From an uncultured Clostridium sp. (GTDB lineage Bacteria; Bacillota; Clostridia; Lachnospirales; Lachnospiraceae), in NCBI GenBank assembly GCA_900541315.1, contig UQJF01000014.1, forward strand, positions 1 through 33,421: a stretch of DNA of 33,421 nucleotides, given 5' to 3'. Positions within the stretch are counted from its first letter, which is position 1, and every line of letters begins with the position of its first letter. Below the pieces are notes generated by a model. That model saw nothing but the letters and a program-made list of their open reading frames with translations, ran no database searches and was not told where the DNA came from. A program made the translations under genes and the position numbers. Shown piece after piece: positions 17,055-24,740 of the stretch.

Positions 17055-18128
17055 TTATTTAACTGCATCTAAATTTAAGATAGAAACGCCAGTATCAATA
17101 TATTCAGGAGCTACTTTTCCATCATTAATAGCGGTGATCGCTGCATACATGCCTTCATAACCCATAACATCAGGATTCTGAGCCATTGTACAGATCAGGG
17201 CACCATCTTTGATCAGCTGGATAACCGCATCAGACTTATCCATACCTGCTGCTACGATGTTATTTCCATCTTCTGCAACTGCATTACCAACACCAACGCA
17301 GGAGCCTTCATTTGCACCAAACAGTGCTACACAACCCTGGGAAATAAAGTTAGCTGCTGCATCTTTAGATTTTGCTGCATCGCCATCTGCATACTGTGTT
17401 TCAAGGATCTCAAAAGCGGTTCCTTCAAATGCGGAACGGAAGCCTTCGTCACGGTCTACAGTAGAAGTAGTTGCTGCGTTTACAGAAACGATACCGATCT
17501 TGCCTTCTTTAACTCCCTTAGCTTCCAGAGCTGCCAGAACCTGCTCACCAGCAGTCTTTCCTGCTGCACGGTTGTCAGTTCCTAACTTCTGTACACAAGG
17601 ATAATTTGCAAAAGAGTCAACCTGAACGATCTTAACACCAGCCTGATCTGCTTCTTCCAGAGCTGCTGTGATAGCGTCAGGACCATTTGCAGCTACCAGG
17701 ATAGCGGTTGCGCCATCAGCTACTGCATTGTTTACACACTCGATCTGCTTTGCGTCATCTTTTACATCAGGAGCAATCCACTTATAATCACAGCCAAGCT
17801 CTTCTGCTGCCTTCTTGCAGCCCTTGTCCATGTTTACCCAGTGCTGATCCATAGAATCAATGGTGATAAGAACTACCTTCTGTCCTTTTCCATCTCCGGC
17901 CTTTGCAATGTCTCCTGTTTCCCCGGACAGCATATCATTGCCAGCAGCCTCTTCTTTCTTCTCTTCTGCTTTGGTTTCCTCAGCTTTGCTTTCTTCCTTC
18001 TTCTCCTCTGCAGTTGTTTCAGCTGTTGTAGCTGCTGCAGTTGTCTCCTTTGGAGCAGATGAGCAGCCTGCTAATAATGCAGAACCAAGTGCTGCCGCCA
18101 GAATCATTGAAATCGCTTTTTTCCTCAT
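17055..18128 (-). CDS. Sugar-binding lipoprotein of a ribose-type ABC importer (357 aa)
   Basis: Extracytoplasmic solute receptor of the periplasmic-binding-protein type 1 (RbsB) family. The lipoprotein signal ends LLAGC (Cys22), followed by a long Thr/Glu/Lys/Ala-rich linker to about residue 75. The folded domain then starts KVVLITIDSMDQHWVNMDKGC and shows RbsB-type marks such as VQVDSF, GTDNRAAGKTAGEQ, DRDEGFRSAFE and the hinge-side GMDKSDAVIQLIKDG. The ligand is a monosaccharide by family, but which one is unclear. The start has an AGGAAAGG site. It follows the permease and precedes the ROK kinase, an order (ATPase, permease, receptor) usual for CUT2 importers. Confidence 0.93.
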   Translation of the reverse strand: MRKKAISMILAAALGSALLAGCSSAPKETTAAATTAETTAEEKKEESKAEETKAEEKKEEAAGNDMLSGETGDIAKAGDGKGQKVVLITIDSMDQHWVNMDKGCKKAAEELGCDYKWIAPDVKDDAKQIECVNNAVADGATAILVAANGPDAITAALEEADQAGVKIVQVDSFANYPCVQKLGTDNRAAGKTAGEQVLAALEAKGVKEGKIGIVSVNAATTSTVDRDEGFRSAFEGTAFEILETQYADGDAAKSKDAAANFISQGCVALFGANEGSCVGVGNAVAEDGNNIVAAGMDKSDAVIQLIKDGALICTMAQNPDVMGYEGMYAAITAINDGKVAPEYIDTGVSILNLDAVK

Positions 18129-18157
18129 AATACTATACCTTTCCTTTCTTTATTGTG

Positions 18158-18175
18158 AAAGCATTTTTATGCTTT
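18158..18175 (-). other. Small stem-loop between permease and receptor genes
   Basis: AAAGCAT and ATGCTTT pair over 7 bases around four unpaired bases in the 79-base gap. No T run follows on the minus strand. It may be a processing or stability site within the operon mRNA. Confidence 0.4.
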
Positions 18176-18207
18176 ACCTTCGTCTTTACCTTCATTTTAC
18201 TTATTTT

Positions 18208-19224
18208 TTAGTTGTTTTTATGTTTTTTGCTCTTGCCTCTGCCGCTTCTTACGATTACGTCCATAAGTACTGCAACAACTACGATAATACCGATCACGAT
18301 ATTTCTGATAGCAACCGGTGCTCCTGCAAACTGAAGACCATTCTGTAAAACACCCCAGATACCGGAACCGATCACAGTACCAAGTAAAATACCGGAACCA
18401 CCTAATGTAGATACGCCGCCGATTACAGAAGCTGCTACTGCATACATTTCATAAGATGTACCAGCATCCATAGTACCTGTACCAGTTGAAGCACAGGTGA
18501 TCAGACCTGTTATGCAGGCACAGAAAGCAGCTACAACGTAAACATAGATAACTGTATTGTCTACATTAACACCGGAAAGTCTTGCTGCATCAATATTACT
18601 TCCTGTTGCGTAAATATGACGGCCGGTTCTGGTACAGCTCATTATGTAGTTAAAGATGAACCAGATCACCAAAGCGATCCAGAAAGCACTGAAGATACCT
18701 AATATCTTACCACTGTAGAAGAAGGTACGGAAACCTTTTGCAGCTTCACCAATGGAGTCTGTATTGTAATTACCATTGACGATCTGTGCAATACCTCTTG
18801 CAATTGTCATTGTACCTAAGGTTGCGATGAAAGGTGGCAGCTTGCATTTTGATACCAGAATGCCATTTACATAACCAACTAACAGGCACACAACCAATGT
18901 GATAACCATTGCAACCCACGGATTCATTCCATGACACATTAGGGTTGCTGAGATCATACAGCTCATACCTACTACAGAACCAATAGAAAGATCGATATTT
19001 CCTGTAAATAATACATAGGACTGTCCTACACCGATCAGAAGTGTAGGTGCGATCTGGCGCAGCAGGTTCGCTGTATTTCTGTAAGTAAAGAAATTAGGAT
19101 TGATAAATCCAAACACCAGACATAAAACGATCAGACCTATTGTTACGGTTATAACCTGTCCCATTCCCCTCTGGGAAAGGAAACGCCCCAGTACACCGGG
19201 CTTTTTATCACTTGAACTACTCAT
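18208..19224 (-). CDS. Ribose-type (CUT2) ABC transporter permease (338 aa)
   Basis: Membrane subunit of a monosaccharide importer, RbsC family. It has about ten hydrophobic segments, with TLLIGVGQSYVLFTGNIDLSIGSV near the second helix and the cytoplasmic coupling segment TGRHIYATGSNIDAARLSGVNV, both signatures of RbsC. The start at 19224 follows AAGGAGGGACAAT directly; an in-frame TTG at 19254 is less likely. It lies 36 bases after the ATPase gene. The dimer probably works with the double ATPase at 19261-20796 and the lipoprotein receptor at 17055-18128. Confidence 0.94.
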   Translation of the reverse strand: MSSSSDKKPGVLGRFLSQRGMGQVITVTIGLIVLCLVFGFINPNFFTYRNTANLLRQIAPTLLIGVGQSYVLFTGNIDLSIGSVVGMSCMISATLMCHGMNPWVAMVITLVVCLLVGYVNGILVSKCKLPPFIATLGTMTIARGIAQIVNGNYNTDSIGEAAKGFRTFFYSGKILGIFSAFWIALVIWFIFNYIMSCTRTGRHIYATGSNIDAARLSGVNVDNTVIYVYVVAAFCACITGLITCASTGTGTMDAGTSYEMYAVAASVIGGVSTLGGSGILLGTVIGSGIWGVLQNGLQFAGAPVAIRNIVIGIIVVVAVLMDVIVRSGRGKSKKHKNN

Positions 19225-19260
19225 ATTGTCCCTCCTTGATGAGATTAAATCCAAAATTCG

Positions 19261-20796
19261 TTATAACGCTGTTTTCTGTTCAAACTGCGTTGCCTTAGTT
19301 AAGATCATATCCTGGGTGGCCTCTTCTGCTGAAAGTTCTCCGGTAATACGGCCATCACACATAACAATAATGCGGTCACTCATTCCCATTACCTCTGGCA
19401 TTTCAGAAGAAACAAACATAACACCAATGCCATTTTGCTTCAGCTGATTCATCAGGTTATAGATTTCTACCTTGGCAGCTACATCAATACCTCTGGTAGG
19501 CTCATCAAAGATAACAACTCTTGAATTTCTGGCCAGCCACTTGGCAACTACCACTTTCTGCTGATTTCCTCCTGAAAGGCTTCCTGCATCTACCTGTGCG
19601 TTAGGAAGCTTGATCTTCAGGGCTTTTACAGCATTATCAACCATTGCTTTTTCTTTTTTCCGGTTTACAGTCCCCACTGGACCTTCACAAAGTATATCCA
19701 GATTCGGAAGGGCAATATTATCTGCAATACTAAGTCTTGTACAGAGACCGTCTTTTTTTCTGTCCTCAGGTGCCAGTACCAGACCTGCTTTAATGGAATC
19801 TGCCGGACAGCTGATTTTTACCTCTTTTCCATCAATAAAGATCTCTCCGCTTTCTTTCGGATCAATACCGAAGATCGCACGGGTTGTTTCTGTACGTCCT
19901 GCACCCATCAGTCCTGCAATTCCTACGATCTCACCTTCATATAATTCCAGATTAATGTCCCGGACCATTCTTCCTGCATTCAGATGCTTTACTTCCAGGA
20001 TCTTTTTGCCTTTTTCACAGGACACTCTTGGGAATTTCTCCTTGATCTCATGTCCTACCATGTTGGCAATGATCTCATCCATCCTGTTAATATCATACGG
20101 CATCTGGGTAATGTATTTTCCATCGCGCATGATGATAACACGGTCTACAATGTGCTGCAGTTCCTCCAGACGGTGGGATATGTAGATAATACCGATACCC
20201 TCCGACTTTAACTGGTGGATGATCTTAAACAGCTCATCGATCTCCTTGGATGTAAGTGCTGAAGTAGGTTCATCCATGATCAATACTTTGGCATTCTGTG
20301 AAAGTGCCTTTGCGATCTCCACCATCTGCTGTTTGGATACAGCCAGTTCACTGACCTGTTCCCTTGGATCAATATCAATATTTAACTTATGAAGGATCTC
20401 TTTTGTTTCCTGGTTCATACGTTCATTGTCCAGACGGCCATTTTTTATCAGTTCCCGTCCCAGGAAAATATTCTCCGCCACACTTAAATGAGTACACATA
20501 TTTAATTCCTGATGGATAATGGACACACCGGCATTTTTTGCCTTATTTGCATCCCACTCACCGATCTTGTTCCCAAACAGGATGATCTCTCCATCATCTC
20601 TCTGATAAACACCTGAAAGGATCTTCATCAGTGTTGACTTACCTGCACCGTTTTCCCCCAACAGTGCCAGCACCTCTCCAGCATACAGGTCCAGTTTTAC
20701 ATTATCCAAGGCCTTTACACCGGGAAACTCTTTCATAATGCCTGTCATTCGGACCAGTTCTTTCCCCACAGGCACCTCTGCCTTCTTTTCTCCCAT
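19261..20796 (-). CDS. Ribose-type (CUT2) ABC transporter double ATPase (511 aa)
   Basis: Cytoplasmic energy subunit with two fused ABC domains, RbsA/MglA family. Domain 1 is intact: Walker A GENGAGKST (47-55), signature VSKQQMVEIAKA, Walker B VLIMDEPTSAL and switch His in YISHRLEEL. Domain 2 has the usual RbsA-type variant P-loop GLMGAGRTETTRAIFG (Arg in place of Lys) but keeps LSGGNQQKVVVAKWL and VVIFDEPTRGIDV. Normal length. It follows the epimerase gene by 40 bases and has an AAGGAAGC site. It is the catalytic counterpart of the degenerate double ATPase at 22248-23696. Confidence 0.95.
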   Translation of the reverse strand: MGEKKAEVPVGKELVRMTGIMKEFPGVKALDNVKLDLYAGEVLALLGENGAGKSTLMKILSGVYQRDDGEIILFGNKIGEWDANKAKNAGVSIIHQELNMCTHLSVAENIFLGRELIKNGRLDNERMNQETKEILHKLNIDIDPREQVSELAVSKQQMVEIAKALSQNAKVLIMDEPTSALTSKEIDELFKIIHQLKSEGIGIIYISHRLEELQHIVDRVIIMRDGKYITQMPYDINRMDEIIANMVGHEIKEKFPRVSCEKGKKILEVKHLNAGRMVRDINLELYEGEIVGIAGLMGAGRTETTRAIFGIDPKESGEIFIDGKEVKISCPADSIKAGLVLAPEDRKKDGLCTRLSIADNIALPNLDILCEGPVGTVNRKKEKAMVDNAVKALKIKLPNAQVDAGSLSGGNQQKVVVAKWLARNSRVVIFDEPTRGIDVAAKVEIYNLMNQLKQNGIGVMFVSSEMPEVMGMSDRIIVMCDGRITGELSAEEATQDMILTKATQFEQKTAL

Positions 20797-20836
20797 ATTT
20801 GCTTCCTTTCAAAGATGCTTTGCGACTGCGCTGACA

Positions 20837-22138
20837 TTATTCCGTCAGTGATTCGATCCTCAGACAGCACTCCATCATAGCACGGTCTGTATGATAAATA
20901 CATTTCCACTGATTTCCGGTATCATCGATCACCGGTGTTCCATCTGCTAAAAGCAACTGTCTGGACTCTCCAACCTCCGGATTATAGAAATATTTCTTAT
21001 CAAATTCCCATAACTTTATGAAGGTATCCAGATATCTCTCATCCTCAGTAGCCTGATAAGAATCAAGGAAACCTGTCAGTGACTCAAAGTTCTGCCACCA
21101 TTCTTTATCTGTTACAACAATACGGCCATCGTGCATTCCATCTCTGTAAATACCGCCGTGGATATTGTCCCAGCCATTTGCCAGTGTGTAATCTGCAAAT
21201 TTTCTGGTAAATTCTCTGGCAGGCGGAAGTCCCAGCACTTCATATGCACGGTTCAACAGCCAGATCAGTTCAATATTGTGTCCATAAGAAGTAGTATCTA
21301 ATGGATTTTTGTTAGCACTTTCCGGATCTCTGTCATAATTCCAGGTTCTGCGAATGGAAATAGCCGGCTTTGGTGTAAAATCAATACTAAACTGATTTCT
21401 TCCACACCAGAAATCATAATCAACCATGTGTTTTAACACAATATCAATGATTTCCTGAAGAGCTCTCTTATGTACTTCCTTGTGGGTTGCCTCATAAAGA
21501 GTTGTATATGCTTCCATGGTGTGCATGTGGATATCCAGGGATTTCAGGTCTCCTCCATAAACTCCGGCACTTTCCAGTGTCCAGTCCTCTTTGAAATTCT
21601 CAAAATAGCCGCCGTAGAAAGTGTCTGCTGCATATTTTTTCAGAGCATCAAAGGTTTTTTCCGCATATTCGATACCTCGCTCATCACCGGTAGCCATATA
21701 ATATTCAGCTAACGCATAGATTGCAAAGGTCTGTCCGTAAACCAGTTTCCCATTATCCAGGACATTTCCCTTCCGGTCTGTTACCCATGCCCAACCGGTG
21801 TTTTTCTTATCCCAGAATTTATCAATGAAGAAATCTACACCCTGTTTTGCTGCTTCTTTGCATTTTTCTTCCCAGCCATAACGTTTTGCCAGGCCATTGC
21901 GAAGAAGTGCCGAAAATCCCCAGATCATACGTGTCTGGGTTACGATCATTTTATCCTCAGGAGTTAATACTGCCAATTCCTTCATCAGCTTTCCTTTGGA
22001 ATCAAAGCATACCAGATAACCGCCGTATTCTTTATCGATTCCATTTTCAAGCCAAAATGGAACGCTTTCCTTCATAAAGCCTTCCATCTCTTTTTTTACT
22101 GTAAGGAGTTTTTCTCTCATTAACTGTTCCATTATCAT
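20837..22138 (-). CDS. AGE-family epimerase, cellobiose 2-epimerase-like (433 aa)
   Basis: (alpha/alpha)6-barrel enzyme that interconverts sugars at C2, or aldose and ketose. Segments matching the cellobiose 2-epimerase branch of the N-acylglucosamine 2-epimerase superfamily are QTRMIWGFSALLR, DIHMHTMEAYTTLYEA, YGHNIELIWLL, WWQNFESLTGFLDSY and WKCIYHTDRAMMECC; these carry the conserved histidines and arginines of the active site. The substrate may be a beta-1,4-disaccharide or a free hexose such as mannose. It is the first gene of the ABC importer-ROK kinase operon, so it probably acts before phosphorylation. The ATG at 22138 sits 5 bases after AGGAGG, and that ribosome site is one arm of an 11-bp inverted repeat. 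Confidence 0.88.
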   Translation of the reverse strand: MIMEQLMREKLLTVKKEMEGFMKESVPFWLENGIDKEYGGYLVCFDSKGKLMKELAVLTPEDKMIVTQTRMIWGFSALLRNGLAKRYGWEEKCKEAAKQGVDFFIDKFWDKKNTGWAWVTDRKGNVLDNGKLVYGQTFAIYALAEYYMATGDERGIEYAEKTFDALKKYAADTFYGGYFENFKEDWTLESAGVYGGDLKSLDIHMHTMEAYTTLYEATHKEVHKRALQEIIDIVLKHMVDYDFWCGRNQFSIDFTPKPAISIRRTWNYDRDPESANKNPLDTTSYGHNIELIWLLNRAYEVLGLPPAREFTRKFADYTLANGWDNIHGGIYRDGMHDGRIVVTDKEWWQNFESLTGFLDSYQATEDERYLDTFIKLWEFDKKYFYNPEVGESRQLLLADGTPVIDDTGNQWKCIYHTDRAMMECCLRIESLTE

Positions 22139-22143
22139 TTACC

Positions 22144-22185
22144 CCTCCTGTTCTTTTATTAAGAAAATTATAACAGAACAGGAGG
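22144..22185 (-). promoter_or_regulatory. Inverted repeat covering the epimerase ribosome site and the -10 region
   Basis: CCTCCTGTTCT (22144-22154 on plus) and AGAACAGGAGG (22175-22185) pair perfectly over 11 bases with a 20-base loop. On the minus strand the 3' arm contains the AGGAGG ribosome site 5 bases before the epimerase ATG, and the 5' arm is its exact complement. The promoter -10 TATAAT lies in the loop. It could act as an RNA hairpin hiding the ribosome site on read-through mRNA, or as a DNA operator. Confidence 0.75.
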
Positions 22186-22194
22186 AATTAACAA
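22160..22194 (-). promoter_or_regulatory. Promoter of the epimerase-ABC importer-kinase operon
   Basis: On the minus strand TTGTTA (22194-22189) and a perfect TATAAT (22172-22167) are 16 bases apart. The -35 is weak (4 of 6), as expected for an activated promoter. The start would be near 22160, giving a leader of about 22 bases that contains the ribosome site but not the complementary arm of the inverted repeat. Confidence 0.6.
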
Positions 22195-22243
22195 GGGGAC
22201 ACTTTTTAGAATAGGGTAGACATTTTTCAGAATAATGCAGACA
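22195..22243 (-). promoter_or_regulatory. Direct repeats with exact 21-bp period, probable binding sites of the YesN-like regulator
   Basis: Two 21-base units on the minus strand (22243-22223 and 22222-22202) share TGTCT...TATTCT.AAAA, and a third partial unit TGTCCCC (22201-22195) abuts the -35. AraC-type DNA-binding domains recognise direct repeats two helical turns apart, often next to the -35 of an activated promoter. The adjacent upstream operon encodes such a regulator. Binding itself is inferred. Confidence 0.6.
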
Positions 22244-22247
22244 TCTA

Positions 22248-23696
22248 TCAAAAAAGTCTGCTGGTGATCCCGTACTCCTGTGGCTCTAACAGTACGGAAA
22301 AACTTCCGTCTTTTACGATCCCGATATGGTCTGATATATATACGCAATCTGTAAGATAGCCGGTCAAAAGCAGAATAGATACTCCTGCTGCCTTCAGTTC
22401 CTGCATCCGTTTTAAAATATAGGTACGGCAATGCATATCCCCATAAGCAAAAGGCTTTTTTACCACCAGGATCTTAGGATGGAACAGGCTTATTTTATTA
22501 TAGATCAGCCCATATTTTTCCTTTAAAGAAAGGGACGCAATATATTTTGTGTCAATAACATCTCCTGCTTCCCCATAATATTCACTGCGCACACTGTTAA
22601 TATATGACTGCTTTAAAATGCTTTTCTTTAATTTACGGTCCAGTAAAAAGGTAAGGTTTTCCAGATAGGACATTTCCGAAAAAAGGAAAGACTGCGCTGG
22701 ATTATCATCTAAAACGATCATTCCCCGGTCCAGGCTGCTTTTTACTTTTTTTTCCATTTTTTTGTGTGAGCAGAAAATATCTCCCTCATAGTCCACGTAT
22801 TCCCCTGCAAGGATCCCGGTCAGCCGGTCCATGATCTGGTCACCTGAATCCAAAAGCGTAATGCATTCCCCAGGCTTAATTCCCAGACTCAGGTTATGTA
22901 TGTCCCCATCTGTAATGTTTTTTAGCTCCAGCATATATCCCTGATCCACTTTCGGCTTAAATACTGTATTTTCTTTAAAATAATAAATATAGGGGGCTAT
23001 AGCCTCTTCCCTGAATTCTTCTGGTTCAAATAATTTTTTTATCCTTCCTCTGGAAAACAGGGCGATCCTGTCGCAGATCTTAAACATGATCCAGTGATGA
23101 TAGCAGAAATACAGCGTAGAAATCCCCATGCTCTGCATTTTTCTTAAAAGCTGGTGAAACTGCGGGAAATCTGCCTGACCGATCAGTTTTTCCGGATACA
23201 GCACCACTAAAAGCTTGCTTCCCATTAAATAGGCCTTGGCGATCTCCACCATGATCCGCTCCATGGTAGTAAGCCTTTCCACCCTTTTATTCAGATCCAG
23301 ATCCATGGAAAGCTGCTTTAAGACTCTGTCTGCCTGTTCTCTTAAAACCCATTCATTGATCACCTGTTTCTTAAATCCTGGGCGCATAACAAACAGGTTA
23401 TCCGTTATAGACAGATTATTGATCAGAGAGCTTTTCTGGTCGATCTGGTAAATACGGTTAGATGTTTCCTCCTGATTTAAATAACTGTTTACCAGTTTGC
23501 CACCCATATACACTCTTCCTGCATCAATAGGATGGTTCTTTGCCGTCAGTTCGATCAGTTCTTTGATCCCCCGGTCATTGACAGAAAGCAACCCTACGAT
23601 CTCACCTGCAGTCATATAAAAACTGAAATTATCCAAATAAACAGCCCCGTCTTTTTTGCAGGTCACATTTTCAAAACGAAGTATTTCCTGTTTCAT
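22248..23696 (-). CDS. Degenerate RbsA-like double ABC protein (pseudo-ATPase), probable signalling partner of the kinase (482 aa)
   Basis: Two ABC domains in RbsA layout, but catalytic motifs are lost in both. Domain 1: Walker A reads GLLSVNDRGIKEL (35-47), with Ile at the catalytic Lys position; the signature reads LTTMERIMVEIAKA (143-156); Walker B reads LLVVLYPEKL (163-172), with Leu and Tyr in place of Asp-Glu. Domain 2: P-loop region LLDSGDQIMDRL, Walker B ILVVKKPFAYG with Lys-Lys in place of Asp-Glu. Overall fold-like features such as NFSFYMTAGEIVGLL and SLGIKPGECITLL remain. The frame is intact over 482 codons with a good AGGAGG site, so this is not simple decay. It lies 33 bases after the kinase gene and just ahead of the intact RbsABC operon. 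I infer that it docks on the permease or the kinase as a non-hydrolysing adaptor. Annotation pipelines may call it a sugar ABC ATPase. Confidence 0.8.
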   Translation of the reverse strand: MKQEILRFENVTCKKDGAVYLDNFSFYMTAGEIVGLLSVNDRGIKELIELTAKNHPIDAGRVYMGGKLVNSYLNQEETSNRIYQIDQKSSLINNLSITDNLFVMRPGFKKQVINEWVLREQADRVLKQLSMDLDLNKRVERLTTMERIMVEIAKAYLMGSKLLVVLYPEKLIGQADFPQFHQLLRKMQSMGISTLYFCYHHWIMFKICDRIALFSRGRIKKLFEPEEFREEAIAPYIYYFKENTVFKPKVDQGYMLELKNITDGDIHNLSLGIKPGECITLLDSGDQIMDRLTGILAGEYVDYEGDIFCSHKKMEKKVKSSLDRGMIVLDDNPAQSFLFSEMSYLENLTFLLDRKLKKSILKQSYINSVRSEYYGEAGDVIDTKYIASLSLKEKYGLIYNKISLFHPKILVVKKPFAYGDMHCRTYILKRMQELKAAGVSILLLTGYLTDCVYISDHIGIVKDGSFSVLLEPQEYGITSRLF

Positions 23697-23729
23697 AGCT
23701 GCCTCCTGTTTATCAGCATGTTCGTTACA

Positions 23730-24740
23730 TCAATTCCTTACGACCGGAAGTGTGATCTCCACATCCGTTCCCACATCTGGCTGGCTGTAGATATAAATGC
23801 CATATTCTTCCCCAAACAAAAGCTTAATACGGTTATTTACATTTTTAACTGCAATTCCGCCTTTTTTACCGGTTTCCCCGTTGTTTTCCTCCTCCAGTCT
23901 CAGTGCTCTCAGCTGTTCATTCATAATCTTCACCTGACCTTTTTCAATGCCTACACCATCATCTGAGATCATAATGATCAGATGGCTGTCTGTCACAGTG
24001 ACCTTAATATCTAGATGACCTGTTCCAATCTTGCGTTCCAGTCCATGATAAATGGAATTTTCCACGATCGGCTGCAAAGTCAGCTTGGGAAGCTGGCACA
24101 TAAGCGCTTCCTCTTCATCCTCACAGTCATAGCGGATCCTCAGATCCAGCTTGCTGCCAAAACGAAACTGTTGGATATAATAATAATTTTCCACATTTGC
24201 CAGTTCTTCTTCCAATGTGACCAGGTTATTTACCTGGGAAATGGTATAACGGAAGTAAGTTGCCAGTGCCTCCGTCATCTCCGCAATAGAATCCACCCCT
24301 GCGATCAGCGCCTCTGCCCGGATGCCTTCCAGAGTATTATAAAGAAAATGGGGATTGATCTGATTCTGTAATGCCAGATATTCCGATTTTTTCTTAGATA
24401 CAGTGATCAGCTCGCTTTTGTCTAACAGGGCATAAAAACGACGCAGCATATTCTGCTCTTCCTCATTTAAAAGATAAGGCATATGGTAAATATCCTCATA
24501 ACTGTCCCCTCTGGCAAAAGCCGCCTTTATCCGGCTGTTCACTTTTAAAGGCCGGTAGATCAGCTGATAAGCGGCATAAATCAGGATAACATAAAGCACT
24601 CCTAAAAACAAAATAAACCACTTCATTTTCTCCGTCTTCCAATCCTGAAGGAACAGGATAAACAACAGACTGATATGAAAAATCAAAAAAATCGCTGCCC
24701 CCCAACGTATACGGTCAAAAAGATAACTTTCTTTATTCAT
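23730..24740 (-). CDS. YesM-like sensor histidine kinase with minimal extracellular loop (336 aa)
   Basis: Membrane histidine kinase of the LytS/YesM type. Two helices (about 13-32 and 41-62) are joined by a loop of only about 8 residues, so there is no extracellular sensor domain, unlike usual YesM kinases with a large dCache-type domain. A short linker leads to the His_kinase domain with His131 in NQINPHFLYNTLE and the HATPase domain: N box LQPIVENSIYHGLE (222-235), G1 SDDGVGIEKG, G2 GGIAVKNVNNRI. I chose the ATG at 24740, which overlaps the regulator stop as ATGA and follows AGGAAG; an upstream start at 24794 lies within the regulator gene. The signal probably comes through a membrane or cytoplasmic partner, the best candidate being the pseudo-ATPase encoded next. 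Confidence 0.92.
   Translation of the reverse strand: MNKESYLFDRIRWGAAIFLIFHISLLFILFLQDWKTEKMKWFILFLGVLYVILIYAAYQLIYRPLKVNSRIKAAFARGDSYEDIYHMPYLLNEEEQNMLRRFYALLDKSELITVSKKKSEYLALQNQINPHFLYNTLEGIRAEALIAGVDSIAEMTEALATYFRYTISQVNNLVTLEEELANVENYYYIQQFRFGSKLDLRIRYDCEDEEEALMCQLPKLTLQPIVENSIYHGLERKIGTGHLDIKVTVTDSHLIIMISDDGVGIEKGQVKIMNEQLRALRLEEENNGETGKKGGIAVKNVNNRIKLLFGEEYGIYIYSQPDVGTDVEITLPVVRN

Noticed and set aside
19261..20796. Arginine in the second P-loop of the RbsA-like ATPase as a defect
   Set aside because: GAGR in place of GAGK is normal in the second domain of RbsA/MglA proteins.
22248..23696. Calling the degenerate ABC gene a pseudogene
   Set aside because: The frame is open for 482 codons, has a strong ribosome site, and the hydrophobic and secondary-structure pattern of both ABC domains is kept. 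Loss is limited to catalytic motifs in both halves, which fits changed function better than decay.
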